Assembly (NCBI GenBank): GCA_910585895.1
Contig: CAJUHY010000058.1
Coordinates: 1-16,671, forward strand
Direction of reading: 5' to 3'
Length of the DNA: 16,671 nt
Source of the DNA: an uncultured Lachnospiraceae bacterium
GTDB lineage: Bacteria > Bacillota > Clostridia > Lachnospirales > Lachnospiraceae
This document shows positions 1 through 7,820 of this stretch, piece after piece (positions within the stretch are counted from its first letter, which is position 1; the number at the start of each line of letters is the position of its first letter). The notes beneath the pieces were generated by a model. The model did not search any database, was not told the DNA's origin, and saw only the letters and a program-made list of their open reading frames with translations. The position numbers and the translations under genes are program-made.

Positions 1-3
1 TTC

Positions 4-48
4 GTTTCTCTGTTGAGAAACTCCACAATGTGAAACAGGCTAAAGCCT
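4..48. other. two short hairpins at the left edge
   Basis: Two compact inverted repeats lie side by side before the terminator. GTTTCTC/GAGAAAC (4-10 with 15-21, loop TGTT) is a perfect 7-bp stem, and AGGCT/AGCCT (37-41 with 44-48) is a 5-bp stem. No gene is recognisable here. They could belong to the end of a convergent transcript or the leader of the next gene to the left, which lies outside the window. The function is unknown. Confidence 0.3.
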
Positions 49-55
49 AACAATT

Positions 56-95
56 AAAACGCTGTGCAAAAGGTTATCCGATTGCACAGCGTTTT
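56..95 (-). terminator. intrinsic terminator after mtnN (probably bidirectional)
   Basis: A perfect 14-bp inverted repeat, AAAACGCTGTGCAA (56-69) with TTGCACAGCGTTTT (82-95), has a 12-base loop. The GC core is flanked by A's on one side and T's on the other, so a U-rich tail follows the stem on either strand. It begins about 28 bases beyond the mtnN stop codon and is the natural end of the five-gene transcript that starts near 4,697. Confidence 0.85.
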
Positions 96-123
96 ATTGA
101 CGGCCTTATGTGTCGAAACGGCA

Positions 124-822
124 TTATATCATCGGCAGCATATGCTCTACCAGTGCCGCTGAATGTGCTGCCGCCGCTTTCTCAAACGTAGGGTAATCCA
201 TCTCTGCGCTGTCGTCTGCTTTATCAGAAATCGCCCGGATAATCACAAAGGGCACATGGTTCAGGTACGCAGCGTGCGCGATGGAAGCTCCCTCCATCTC
301 CACACAGAATCCCTGGAAATTGGCAATAATATTATCTTTCACCTGTTTATCGCTGACAAACTGGTCTCCGCTGACAACCCTTCCCTCATATACCTCGATA
401 TCAGGATTGACTTCCCGGCAGACAGAAGCTGCAAGCGTACTTAAATGCTTATCTGCCGGAAAAGCCAGACAACCCATCTGGGGAACCTCGCCTAATGGGT
501 AGCCGAACACCCGCACATCAACATCATGATGAAGCGCATCGGTGGACACCACAATATCTCCAATATCAATCTCATTCTTCAAAGATCCTGCCACGCCTGT
601 GTTGATGATATGGCTCACAGCAAAAACGTCACAGAGAATCTGGGTACAGAGTGCAGCGTTTACTTTGCCGATTCCGCTGCGCACAATCACTGCCTCCGTG
701 CCGTTTAATGTCCCTTCCAAAAATTCCATGGACGCTTTCTCCTGGGTGCGGCGGATGTCCATCTTCTCTTTCAATTCCTCCACTTCCAGTTCCATAGCGC
801 CAATAATTCCTATTTTCTTCAT
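124..822 (-). CDS. mtnN: 5'-methylthioadenosine/S-adenosylhomocysteine nucleosidase
   Basis: This cytoplasmic enzyme (232 aa) hydrolyses MTA and SAH to adenine plus the thioribose product, relieving SAH inhibition of methyltransferases and supplying S-ribosylhomocysteine to LuxS. The family signature is complete: N-terminal IGIIGAMELEVEELKEKM, with E13 aligning to the E. coli catalytic Glu12; VEMEGAS, with E175 and E177 aligning to Glu172 and Glu174; and RAISDKAD, with D200 aligning to Asp197. The reading frame stays open upstream to an ATG at 897, but that would overlap luxS and add 25 residues foreign to the family. The ATG at 822 has a GGAGG ribosome binding site at 828-832 and gives the standard length. 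The gene lies 43 bases after luxS and ends just before a strong terminator, so it is the last gene of the operon. Confidence 0.97.
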   Translation of the reverse strand: MKKIGIIGAMELEVEELKEKMDIRRTQEKASMEFLEGTLNGTEAVIVRSGIGKVNAALCTQILCDVFAVSHIINTGVAGSLKNEIDIGDIVVSTDALHHDVDVRVFGYPLGEVPQMGCLAFPADKHLSTLAASVCREVNPDIEVYEGRVVSGDQFVSDKQVKDNIIANFQGFCVEMEGASIAHAAYLNHVPFVIIRAISDKADDSAEMDYPTFEKAAAAHSAALVEHMLPMI

Positions 823-865
823 TACTTCCTCCATAGTCTTATTCGTCTGCTTACCGCAAAATATT

Positions 866-1345
866 TTATTCCGGGTAAACCAGATGTGATTCATCAATAT
901 TGTACAATGTCTGTTTCAGGTAACGGTCAGCAAGGTAATTAGCCATTCCCAGATTCATGTCCAGATAATTTCCGCAGTCCTTGGCGCTCGCACCCGGCAC
1001 TTCATCTTTGAAATCACGGATAAACTCATACAACTCCGTAATCAATTCCACGATATCTTTCGACTCATAATCGCCCGCCAGCAACAGATAAAAACCTGTA
1101 CGGCAGCCCATCGGACCAAAATAAATGGTCTTGTCCCCAAACTGCTTATGATTGCGCAAAAAAGTCGCTGCCAAATGTTCAATCGTATGCACCTCCGCCG
1201 TATTCATCACCGGCTCATCATTTGGGGAAGTCATGCGCAAATCAAAGGTGGTAACCACCTCGCTGCCCACATGGTCTTTCCTTGACACATACACCCCTGG
1301 TTCCAACTTAATGTGGTCAATTGTAAAACTCGTAATTTTCTCCAT
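866..1345 (-). CDS. luxS: S-ribosylhomocysteine lyase (autoinducer-2 synthase)
   Basis: LuxS (159 aa, typical length) converts S-ribosylhomocysteine to homocysteine and 4,5-dihydroxy-2,3-pentanedione, the AI-2 precursor. The metal site is visible as H53 and H57 in HTIEH plus C124 in AKDCGNYLDM. The catalytic Glu is E56 in the same motif, and the active-site Cys is C81 in FGPMGCRTGFY. The start at 1345 has a GGAGAGAGG ribosome binding site just upstream. MtnN, encoded 43 bases downstream, makes its substrate, so the pair forms a complete two-step SAH recycling module. The HAD gene lies 39 bases upstream with no terminator between, consistent with co-transcription. From this sequence alone one cannot tell whether AI-2 is used as a signal or is a by-product. 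Confidence 0.98.
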   Translation of the reverse strand: MEKITSFTIDHIKLEPGVYVSRKDHVGSEVVTTFDLRMTSPNDEPVMNTAEVHTIEHLAATFLRNHKQFGDKTIYFGPMGCRTGFYLLLAGDYESKDIVELITELYEFIRDFKDEVPGASAKDCGNYLDMNLGMANYLADRYLKQTLYNIDESHLVYPE

Positions 1346-1384
1346 CTTCCTCTCTCCTTTTTCTGTTATTTACATTAAAAAATT

Positions 1385-2032
1385 CTATTGCGGCGCAGCG
1401 ATAACATCCTCCGCCATCTCTGGTAACTGGAGCAGATTTTCTATATAAGGCACATCTGCCTCAACCGTCCCATAGCCGGTTCTGGCATGGATAAAAGCCA
1501 GCCCTGCCTCTGTAGCTGCAAGGTAATCGCCTTGCGTATCACCCACATAGACAGCCAAATCTAATTGATTCCTTTGTGTCACCAGCCGGATATTATAGCT
1601 TTTTTCCCTGCCTGTTCCTCCAAAACTCTCAAAATCTTCAAAAAACATCCCCAGCTTATGGTATTCCATGAACGCTTCTATATAACCTACCTGGCAATTG
1701 CTGACAATATACAGATGGTATCCCTGGTCACGCAATCGCTGCAGTGTCTCCTGCAGACCTGTAAGAAGCTGTCCTCCATGACGACGGATATACTCATTCT
1801 CCTCCTCACAGCAGTATTCTAACAGCTCCCTGCGCATATCCAAATCATATTTTTCAAAAAAAATATCGGCAATGTCCGTCATGCTCTTTCCCATAACGCT
1901 TTGTATCATCTCGGTAGTGATATCAAGTTCCAAGTCTGAGTGCTTCTTTAATGCCTCGCTCCAGGAAATTGCCACCTCCTCAGAGGAATCCCACAAAGTT
2001 CCATCCAAATCAAATAAGATGCCTTTTTTCAT
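1385..2032 (-). CDS. HAD-superfamily hydrolase, phosphoglycolate phosphatase-like
   Basis: This is a cytoplasmic phosphatase of the haloacid dehalogenase fold (215 aa). Motif I is FDLDGT, with nucleophile D8 and acid D10; motif II is S111 in IVSNCQ; motif III is probably K144; motif IV is VGDTQGD, with D165 and D169. Residues about 15-85 form a helical cap like that of the PGP/Gph group. The substrate cannot be read from sequence; phosphoglycolate, a sugar phosphate or a nucleotide are all possible. The start at 2032 has AAGGAGA upstream (2038-2044). It lies 27 bases after the phosphoesterase gene and 39 bases before luxS, in the same operon. A role in clearing a phosphorylated by-product of nucleoside or AI-2 metabolism is conceivable but is inference from context. 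Confidence 0.9.
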   Translation of the reverse strand: MKKGILFDLDGTLWDSSEEVAISWSEALKKHSDLELDITTEMIQSVMGKSMTDIADIFFEKYDLDMRRELLEYCCEEENEYIRRHGGQLLTGLQETLQRLRDQGYHLYIVSNCQVGYIEAFMEYHKLGMFFEDFESFGGTGREKSYNIRLVTQRNQLDLAVYVGDTQGDYLAATEAGLAFIHARTGYGTVEADVPYIENLLQLPEMAEDVIAAPQ

Positions 2033-2059
2033 TTATTTCTCCTTCACAAACAGAATTAT

Positions 2060-2686
2060 TTACCGGAAGTCAAGATGTTCCTGCGGGTTCTCATCTTCAT
2101 AATCGAAGATACACCTCCCAAACGCATTGATTACATGGGTGTCCAAATATTTATCGTAACGTTTATGGTTCCTCCCATAGGACATGTGTACATGACCGTG
2201 GAGGAAAAACCTTGGGTGGTATTTTTCCATCAATGATTTGAATACCCGAAACCCCTGATGAGGCAAATCGCGCCCATCATTCAGCTGATACGCCGGTGCA
2301 TGTGACACCAGGATATCAAATCCTCTCCGGCGAAACAATTGCAGCCTCAGCTTTGCCACGCGCTGCTTCATCTGCCACTCCGTATACTGATGTGAACCCT
2401 GTTTATAGCGCATAGAACCGCCAAGTCCCAGAATACGTACGCCCTCATAGACAAACACCCGGTCTTCAATGCAAATGCACCCCTCCGGCGCAACTTTCTC
2501 ATATTTCTCATCGTGATTCCCATGTACATATAATACCGGAACATGGGAAAATGTTGCCAGAAAGGAAAGGTAATGCGGGTCCAAATCACCGCAGGAAATA
2601 ATCAGGTCGGCTCCCTCCAGCTTATTCTTATGGAAATCATTCCACAAATAATTTGATTCTTCATCCGCAATCGCCAGTATTTTCAT
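2060..2686 (-). CDS. calcineurin-like metallophosphoesterase
   Basis: This 208-aa cytoplasmic protein belongs to the calcineurin-like phosphoesterase superfamily, dinuclear-metal enzymes that hydrolyse phosphomonoesters or diesters. Visible blocks are IADEES (D8), SCGDLD (G33, D34), VHGNHDE (56-60), LVSHAP (H129) and LHGHVH (G164-H167). Motif I is usually D-x-H, but here it is D8-E9-E10, so one metal-binding His is replaced by an acidic residue while the other blocks are intact. I believe related clostridial proteins share this variant, so the enzyme is probably still active, but that is recollection rather than a check. The start at 2686 has GGGAGAAG upstream. It is 34 bases from the gene before and 27 from the HAD gene after, inside the luxS operon. 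The substrate is unknown. Confidence 0.9.
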   Translation of the reverse strand: MKILAIADEESNYLWNDFHKNKLEGADLIISCGDLDPHYLSFLATFSHVPVLYVHGNHDEKYEKVAPEGCICIEDRVFVYEGVRILGLGGSMRYKQGSHQYTEWQMKQRVAKLRLQLFRRRGFDILVSHAPAYQLNDGRDLPHQGFRVFKSLMEKYHPRFFLHGHVHMSYGRNHKRYDKYLDTHVINAFGRCIFDYEDENPQEHLDFR

Positions 2687-2720
2687 GAATTACTTCTCCC
2701 ATGCACGATATGTAAAGGGC

Positions 2721-4634
2721 TTATCTGTCTTTTTTTACGCCCTGCTGTTTCATCACCGGTTCCGCCTGCTTTTTCAGTTCCTCCTTAGTGGGAATGGAAC
2801 CAATCACATTGTCTGCGAGCCAGTCCATCGTCATGATTTCCTCCGGCAGCATACTTCTGTCAGGCTCCGCATGTGCCATGCCTGTCTGTGAAAACAAAAT
2901 CCCCGAAAACGGATTAAACTCCCCGGAACTGATGGTTGACTTCAAGAGTTCAATCAGACGCCTCGTCTCCACCGGCAGATGTTTGGAGCAAACCAGGTCG
3001 ACTACGCCTTCCGCCATTCCCCACCAGTAATTGATAGCTTTCGTTGTGGAAGGATTGTCATCATATTTCCATGTTCCATCCATAATTGTGCGGATTAATT
3101 GCTCATAAAATTTCCCCCAGTGATACAGAGGCATAGCCAGATTCTTGGGCGCATTGCCATCCATATAATAAATTCCAAAATAGCGGGAAGCTTCCTCGGG
3201 AATTACCATATCCCTCCCGGACACACAAGAGGAGTTCGTCTCCCGGATACGCTCCTCAATATCCACATCCTTCCTGGCAGACCATTCCAGATAAACCCTG
3301 GCACGCGGATTCAGCATTTTGGCCCCCAGGGCAAAAGCATTGATATTGGCAATAGAACCATAAATAGGATAATCTGCAATATAAGTCAGCCGATTATTTT
3401 CCGCCATCGCACCAGCAATCGCCCCCATCAGGAACTTTGCCTCATGCATCCGCGAATAATATGTGCGGATATAACGGTGGGAAGTATTCAAAGAGCAATT
3501 CAATATCCTTATCTGGGGATGGGCAATTGCTGCCTTGACGCTCGCCTGCACAAACGGCGGCGATGTAGTAAAAATAAGGTTGCAGCCCTTCTCAATAGCG
3601 TCTCTGAGCAGCTCCTCCACATTCTCCTGCGTCCCATTTTCATAACAGATAGTATGAACCTCCTCGGGAAACGTCTGTTCCAGATAAAGCCTGCCCAATT
3701 CATGGGCATACGTCCACCCGGACGTCTCCAGCCTTTTCTCATTGATAAAGGCAATTTTAAGTTTGGGCGCACTGGAAGAAAAAAGGATATTAAGCAGAGG
3801 AATTTTCTTTTTCTTCTGATTGGGCTTCATCTTAAGGTCGATATCCGGCGTCTCCTCTAACAGCTCGAATTCCTCCCAGCTTTTAGCTATCAATTCCCGC
3901 AGTTCATCCGTTGTTTTCTGCTCAATTTCTTCATATCCATAAAGCGTGACAAACGACAGAAATGCATCAGCCGGCGTGATTGCCAGCTTACTTCCGCCTT
4001 TCGCCTGATACTCAGCCGTAAACCTCGAATAAACGGAACTAAAAGTAAGTTGTTCCTCCTTGCTCCACATCTCCCCTGGTTTCTTGCCCACGGTTTCCTG
4101 CAGTTTGGCAAAGCTGCCCTCCTGGGAAAACCAGATATAATTGATGGGCACTGCCTGATAAAAATCCAAAAACTCGTGGTAAATCTTATTTTCTTTTTCC
4201 TCTGTGAGCTTAGGGATGATACGCGTGACATTTCCCGGAATGGAAACGGCCCCAAAATATTTCATGACGCTGACACGTTTATTTCCCTCTTCTACATAGA
4301 ATTTATTCATATATTCATAAGCCTTGATGGGGTCACGGATTCCTTCTTCCATATGGACATCGCTCAAGTTCTCCCATTTCACGGCAAATTCCGAACTCTC
4401 CCGCAGGATTGGCATAAAATTCCCCGCAAATGAACTGCTCCTTGCAGCCGTCTTAGTCCCCACAATCTGGTCTGTGGGAATCTGCACCAGTCCAAGCTGC
4501 ACTTCAGAATAAGAACCTTTCTCTGGCAGAATCTCATCCAATACCTGCAGTGTCGGCTTCACGCCGCGCAGCATACGCGCCTGATAATCTTTTTTTCCTG
4601 CTTTAAAAGCCTTGCCGTAATCTTCCCTTCCCAT
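2721..4634 (-). CDS. BMP/PnrA-type nucleoside-binding domain protein with ParB-like N-terminus, no signal peptide
   Basis: This is a 637-aa protein of two parts. Residues about 45-140 resemble the ParB/sulfiredoxin fold: a predicted strand and loop (VQIPTDQIVG) leads to YVEEGNKRVSVMKYFGA at 113-129, which matches the G-x-x-R-hydrophobic-x-A/K pattern of ParB motifs. A helical linker with a lysine-rich stretch near 270-278 follows. Residues about 291-580 resemble the BMP family of substrate-binding proteins (PnrA/Med type), which bind purine nucleosides outside the cell. This protein starts MGREDYGKAF with no hydrophobic segment or lipobox, so it should be cytoplasmic. No ABC permease or ATPase gene accompanies it. 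The start at 4634 has AGGAGG about 5 bases upstream. It is the first gene of the luxS-mtnN operon. A cytoplasmic sensor of a nucleoside or an SAH-related compound is my inference; the biochemical role is not established. Confidence 0.8.
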   Translation of the reverse strand: MGREDYGKAFKAGKKDYQARMLRGVKPTLQVLDEILPEKGSYSEVQLGLVQIPTDQIVGTKTAARSSSFAGNFMPILRESSEFAVKWENLSDVHMEEGIRDPIKAYEYMNKFYVEEGNKRVSVMKYFGAVSIPGNVTRIIPKLTEEKENKIYHEFLDFYQAVPINYIWFSQEGSFAKLQETVGKKPGEMWSKEEQLTFSSVYSRFTAEYQAKGGSKLAITPADAFLSFVTLYGYEEIEQKTTDELRELIAKSWEEFELLEETPDIDLKMKPNQKKKKIPLLNILFSSSAPKLKIAFINEKRLETSGWTYAHELGRLYLEQTFPEEVHTICYENGTQENVEELLRDAIEKGCNLIFTTSPPFVQASVKAAIAHPQIRILNCSLNTSHRYIRTYYSRMHEAKFLMGAIAGAMAENNRLTYIADYPIYGSIANINAFALGAKMLNPRARVYLEWSARKDVDIEERIRETNSSCVSGRDMVIPEEASRYFGIYYMDGNAPKNLAMPLYHWGKFYEQLIRTIMDGTWKYDDNPSTTKAINYWWGMAEGVVDLVCSKHLPVETRRLIELLKSTISSGEFNPFSGILFSQTGMAHAEPDRSMLPEEIMTMDWLADNVIGSIPTKEELKKQAEPVMKQQGVKKDR

Positions 4635-4703
4635 ACTACCTCCTGTGGTTCTGGTGTTTGAGTCTCCCCATTCTGAAAATTTTCGTATTATTGACTACCT
4701 CCC

Positions 4704-4732
4704 ATTATTATGGATAAAGCAGGAATTGTCAA
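4704..4732 (-). promoter_or_regulatory. sigma-A promoter of the BMP-MPE-HAD-luxS-mtnN operon
   Basis: On the minus strand TTGACA (4727-4732) is followed after 17 bases by AATAAT (4704-4709); with 16 bases the alternative -10 is TAATAA. The -35 is a perfect consensus. Transcription would begin near 4,697, leaving a leader of about 60 bases before the ATG at 4634. No other good promoter was seen between the five downstream genes, whose spacings are only 27-43 bases. Confidence 0.7.
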
Positions 4733-4791
4733 TTATCTTTTTCCAGCTCTTTCCGGCGTTCCTGCCAATCCGGCAGCAGCGTGTTGCAAAA

Positions 4792-5679
4792 TTACCTTCG
4801 CATCCCCTTGAGAATCAACGTGGCAATCCCACAAATCATACCTCCCACCGGAAACGCAACCCAGCAAATCTCCCAGAGGTTATAAACAAAACCTGCCACA
4901 AAAAACACAATCGTCGCTACAATCATAATACAGCCGCACCAAATGCCGATTATTTCATTCTCTTTTTTCACTGCCTTGCAATTTGCTTTATTATATGCTG
5001 CGATATCATACTTACCCTCGCCAAGCCCGGTGTGGACAAATATCCCTACTGCAATGGCGACCAGAAACAGGAAAATGCCATAATAGAATTCCTCTTTGAC
5101 GCCTGCCCACAAGGGAAAATCATCTGCATTCATGGCCAACAGCACCCCAACCAGAATCATGCCAATGCCAGTAGCAATGCGAATGGGGAACTTCTCATCA
5201 AAACGCGCAATTTCTTCCGGCGTATAGAATTCTGCAATCACAGGATGATTCTTGCGAAATACATCTTCCTGCATACCTGCAACTACGAGCACCAGGATTG
5301 CCACAATAGCAATTGCCATAAATATCGTATTGGCGACTGCCTCCTGCCAACCAAATCCGGTAAGCAGCTGCTGAAACGCAACACTCATTATAAGCAATGA
5401 TACACCTATAGTAGTGTTTTTGCGCTTTTTTTCCATATAACGTTCATAACCTTCACTGTCTTCTACTTCCGAGTCTGCTGCATTTTTCCTCATTAATGTG
5501 TCCATGCTGCAGGAAAATAAATCGCAAAGCTGCAAAATTTTTTCCATTTCCGGATAAGATACCCCTGACTCCCATTTAGAAACCGTTTGCCGTGATACTT
5601 CAAGCTGCTCTGCTAATTGCTCCTGTGTCATGTCTTTCTTTTTTCTGTAAAATTGTAAATTTTCTCCAAAAACACTCAT
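4792..5679 (-). CDS. XRE-family regulator with six-segment membrane domain
   Basis: This is a 295-aa protein. Residues 5-62 form a classical Cro/CI helix-turn-helix; MTQEQLAEQLEVSRQTVSKW is the helix-turn-helix core, and the VSRQTVSKWE signature is common in Firmicutes. A charged linker (about 66-89) leads to a membrane domain with about six hydrophobic segments near 91-108, 115-135, 167-184, 199-217, 242-265 and 270-290. Such membrane-tethered XRE proteins are frequent in clostridia, but their ligands are mostly unknown; a sensor of a membrane or cell-envelope condition is plausible. A weak GGAAG ribosome binding site precedes the ATG. It seems to be a single-gene unit lying between the aspS terminator and the luxS-operon promoter. 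No target gene is evident; self-regulation through the palindrome at 5,731-5,742 is possible. Confidence 0.85.
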   Translation of the reverse strand: MSVFGENLQFYRKKKDMTQEQLAEQLEVSRQTVSKWESGVSYPEMEKILQLCDLFSCSMDTLMRKNAADSEVEDSEGYERYMEKKRKNTTIGVSLLIMSVAFQQLLTGFGWQEAVANTIFMAIAIVAILVLVVAGMQEDVFRKNHPVIAEFYTPEEIARFDEKFPIRIATGIGMILVGVLLAMNADDFPLWAGVKEEFYYGIFLFLVAIAVGIFVHTGLGEGKYDIAAYNKANCKAVKKENEIIGIWCGCIMIVATIVFFVAGFVYNLWEICWVAFPVGGMICGIATLILKGMRR

Positions 5680-5730
5680 AACTGTTCTTCCTTTCTTTTC
5701 TTACTGTTAAATTCCTTCTGCGCTTCCGGT

Positions 5731-5742
5731 CAGTAAATACTG
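5731..5742. promoter_or_regulatory. palindrome upstream of the XRE gene, candidate operator
   Basis: CAGTAAATACTG is a perfect inverted repeat of 5-bp arms around AA, located 52 bases before the start codon of the membrane-bound XRE regulator. XRE proteins commonly bind such short dyads near their own promoters. A possible promoter, TTTACG-17-TGATAA, reads toward the gene just upstream (about 5,753-5,781) but is a poor match. Both calls are tentative. Confidence 0.3.
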
Positions 5743-5743
5743 T

Positions 5744-5896
5744 TCTGAACGGTTATCACTCTACAATATCCCCCACGTAAAGTCTGCATATTTGGTGTTG
5801 CTTTTGAAGAATTTCATGTAAACTTGCGGTTGCATCGCCCCATTTTACGCGGAAAATGGCAAAATCGCCTTCATCTGCGGCCTGGTTTCCCATAAC
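5744..5896. other. intergenic stretch between the XRE gene and the aspS terminator
   Basis: The gap between the XRE gene and aspS (5,680-5,992) is about 313 bases. Apart from the operator-like palindrome and the terminator, it contains no convincing reading frame on either strand. One further hairpin is visible: CCATTTT (5840-5846) with AAAATGG (5853-5859), loop ACGCGG. It is not followed by a T-run on either strand and I cannot assign it. It may lie in the leader of the XRE transcript. Confidence 0.35.
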
Positions 5897-5943
5897 AAAA
5901 AACCAATGGGGGAAACACCACCAAAAATGGCATTTCCCCCATT
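5897..5943 (-). terminator. intrinsic terminator of hisS-aspS
   Basis: A perfect 11-bp stem, AATGGGGGAAA (5905-5915) with TTTCCCCCATT (5933-5943), has a 17-base loop. On the minus strand the stem is followed directly by GGTTTTTTG, a six-T tract. It lies about 50 bases downstream of the aspS stop codon. On the plus strand no T-run follows, so it acts in one direction. Confidence 0.85.
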
Positions 5944-5992
5944 CCGTTGTTTATTCTTTCAGATGATTTATATCTCCGTTGCCTGCACTAAA

Positions 5993-7795
5993 TTACTGAC
6001 TGATTTCTTTCTCATCTTCCTGAATTGCCAGCGACAATTCTTCTAACTGTTTCTCATCCACCACATTCGGCGCATCCGTCATCAGGCACGACGCATCTTT
6101 GACCTTGGGGAAAGCGATGACGTCACGGATGGAATCACATTTCATCATCAGCATCACCATGCGGTCCAGACCATAGGCAAGCCCGGCATGAGGCGGAACG
6201 CCGTATGCAAACGCATCCAATAGGAATCCAAACTGCTCGTGGGCGCGCTCTTTGGTGAATCCAAGCACCTCAAGCATTTTCTCCTGAATGTCATTCTGAT
6301 GGATACGCACGGAGCCTCCCCCAAGTTCTGTCCCATTCAAGACAATGTCATATGCCTTGGCACGCACTGCGCCCGGGTCGGAATCAATCTTGTCCCAGTC
6401 TTCCTCCATCGGCATGGTAAAGGGGTGGTGCATCGCCATAAAGCGATTCTCCTCGTCCGACCACTCTAACAATGGAAACTCTGTAATCCACAGGAAATTG
6501 TATTGGCTCTTATCTATTAGTTCAAGCTGCTTCGCCAGCTCCAAGCGGAGCGCGCCCAGCACATCCCAGACAACCTTGTTCTTATCCGCCGCAAACAAAA
6601 GCAAATCCCCTGGCTCTCCCTGCATCCTCTCCACCAAAGCTTTGAGTTCCTCTTCGCTCATGAATTTTGCAAAGGAGGACTTGTATGTGCCGTCCTCATT
6701 GACCGCCAGATAAGCCAGCCCCTTAGCTCCATAGCCCTTGGCAAACTCCACCAGCTTGTCTATCTTTTTACGCGGCATAGCCCCCTGACCTCTGGCATTG
6801 ATGCCGCGGACAGAACCGCCTTGCTCCAACGCTCCGGTAAATACGCCAAAACCGCATTCTTTCACTACGTCAGAGACATTCACCAACTCCATGCCAAAAC
6901 GTGTATCAGGCTTATCAGAACCAAAACGGTCCATCGCTTCCTGCCAGCTCATGCGGGGAATCGGCAGCTGCACATCAATGCCGATTGCCTCCTTGAATAC
7001 ATATTGCAGCAAACGCTCATTGACATCGATAACATCATCCACATCTACGAAAGACAGCTCCATATCTGCCTGTGTAAACTCCGGCTGACGGTCTGCGCGC
7101 AAATCCTCATCACGGAAACAGCGGGCTATCTGGAAATAACGGTCATATCCTGCACACATTAAAAGCTGCTTGAAAAGCTGCGGAGACTGAGGCAGCGCAT
7201 AAAAAGTCCCAGGATGGACACGGCTGGGCACAAGGTAATCCCTTGCCCCCTCCGGCGTTGACTTCGTAAGTATCGGCGTCTCTACCTCCAAAAATCCTTC
7301 CTTTTCCATAAAGTTGCGCAAAAGCATTGCTACCTTACTTTTCATCATCAAATTGCGCTGAATGTCAGGTCTGCGCAAATCCAGATAACGGTACCGAAGA
7401 CGCAAATCCTCCTTCGTCTGTAAATTCTCCTCAATCGGGAACGGCGGCGTCTCTGATTCGGATAAAATTCTGATATCAGAGGCAATGACCTCAATGTCGC
7501 CTGTTTTCAAATTCTCGTTGACTGCTGCAGTCCTCTTTTCTACGGTTCCTGTGACTGCCACCACAAACTCACTGCGCAGCGTTCCTGCTTTCGCAAACCC
7601 CTCGCTTCCCACTTTCGGTTCATCAAATACAATCTGCAGGATACCAGAGCGGTCCCGCAAATCTATAAAAATCAAACTACCCAGATTTCTTCTTTTCTGC
7701 ACCCATCCCATAACGGTGACGTTTTCCCCGATATTTGCACTGGAAACTTCCGTACACCGATGGCTTCTGTGCATACCTTTCATTGATTCTGCCAT
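5993..7795 (-). CDS. aspS: aspartyl-tRNA synthetase
   Basis: This class II aminoacyl-tRNA synthetase (600 aa, usual bacterial length) charges tRNA-Asp. The N-terminal OB-fold anticodon-binding domain spans about 25-112. The catalytic core shows motif 1 near 165-180, motif 2 as FRDEDLRADRQPEFTQ (227-242), and motif 3 with GLDR at 542-545. The insertion at about 300-420 is the GAD domain typical of bacterial AspRS. The ATG at 7795 has TAAGGAGG upstream, which decides the start over the internal ATGs at codons 5 and 8. The gene follows hisS by 25 bases and ends before a strong terminator, so the two synthetases are co-transcribed. Whether it also charges tRNA-Asn cannot be judged without seeing the rest of the genome (gatCAB, asnS). 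Confidence 0.99.
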   Translation of the reverse strand: MAESMKGMHRSHRCTEVSSANIGENVTVMGWVQKRRNLGSLIFIDLRDRSGILQIVFDEPKVGSEGFAKAGTLRSEFVVAVTGTVEKRTAAVNENLKTGDIEVIASDIRILSESETPPFPIEENLQTKEDLRLRYRYLDLRRPDIQRNLMMKSKVAMLLRNFMEKEGFLEVETPILTKSTPEGARDYLVPSRVHPGTFYALPQSPQLFKQLLMCAGYDRYFQIARCFRDEDLRADRQPEFTQADMELSFVDVDDVIDVNERLLQYVFKEAIGIDVQLPIPRMSWQEAMDRFGSDKPDTRFGMELVNVSDVVKECGFGVFTGALEQGGSVRGINARGQGAMPRKKIDKLVEFAKGYGAKGLAYLAVNEDGTYKSSFAKFMSEEELKALVERMQGEPGDLLLFAADKNKVVWDVLGALRLELAKQLELIDKSQYNFLWITEFPLLEWSDEENRFMAMHHPFTMPMEEDWDKIDSDPGAVRAKAYDIVLNGTELGGGSVRIHQNDIQEKMLEVLGFTKERAHEQFGFLLDAFAYGVPPHAGLAYGLDRMVMLMMKCDSIRDVIAFPKVKDASCLMTDAPNVVDEKQLEELSLAIQEDEKEISQ

Positions 7796-7820
7796 GATAT
7801 TTCCTCCTTACCCTTCATTC

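Noticed and set aside
866..897. Longer mtnN product starting at ATG 897 and overlapping luxS
   Set aside because: The added 25 residues are unlike the family, and the ATG at 822 has a good ribosome binding site and gives the standard N-terminus.
3099..3860. A 253-codon open frame on the plus strand opposite the BMP-domain gene
   Set aside because: No ribosome binding site or recognisable domain, and it mirrors a well-supported gene on the other strand; a shadow frame.
4645..5400. A 251-codon open frame on the plus strand opposite the XRE-membrane gene
   Set aside because: Rich in Asn, His and Cys, as expected for the antisense of hydrophobic membrane coding sequence; no start signals.
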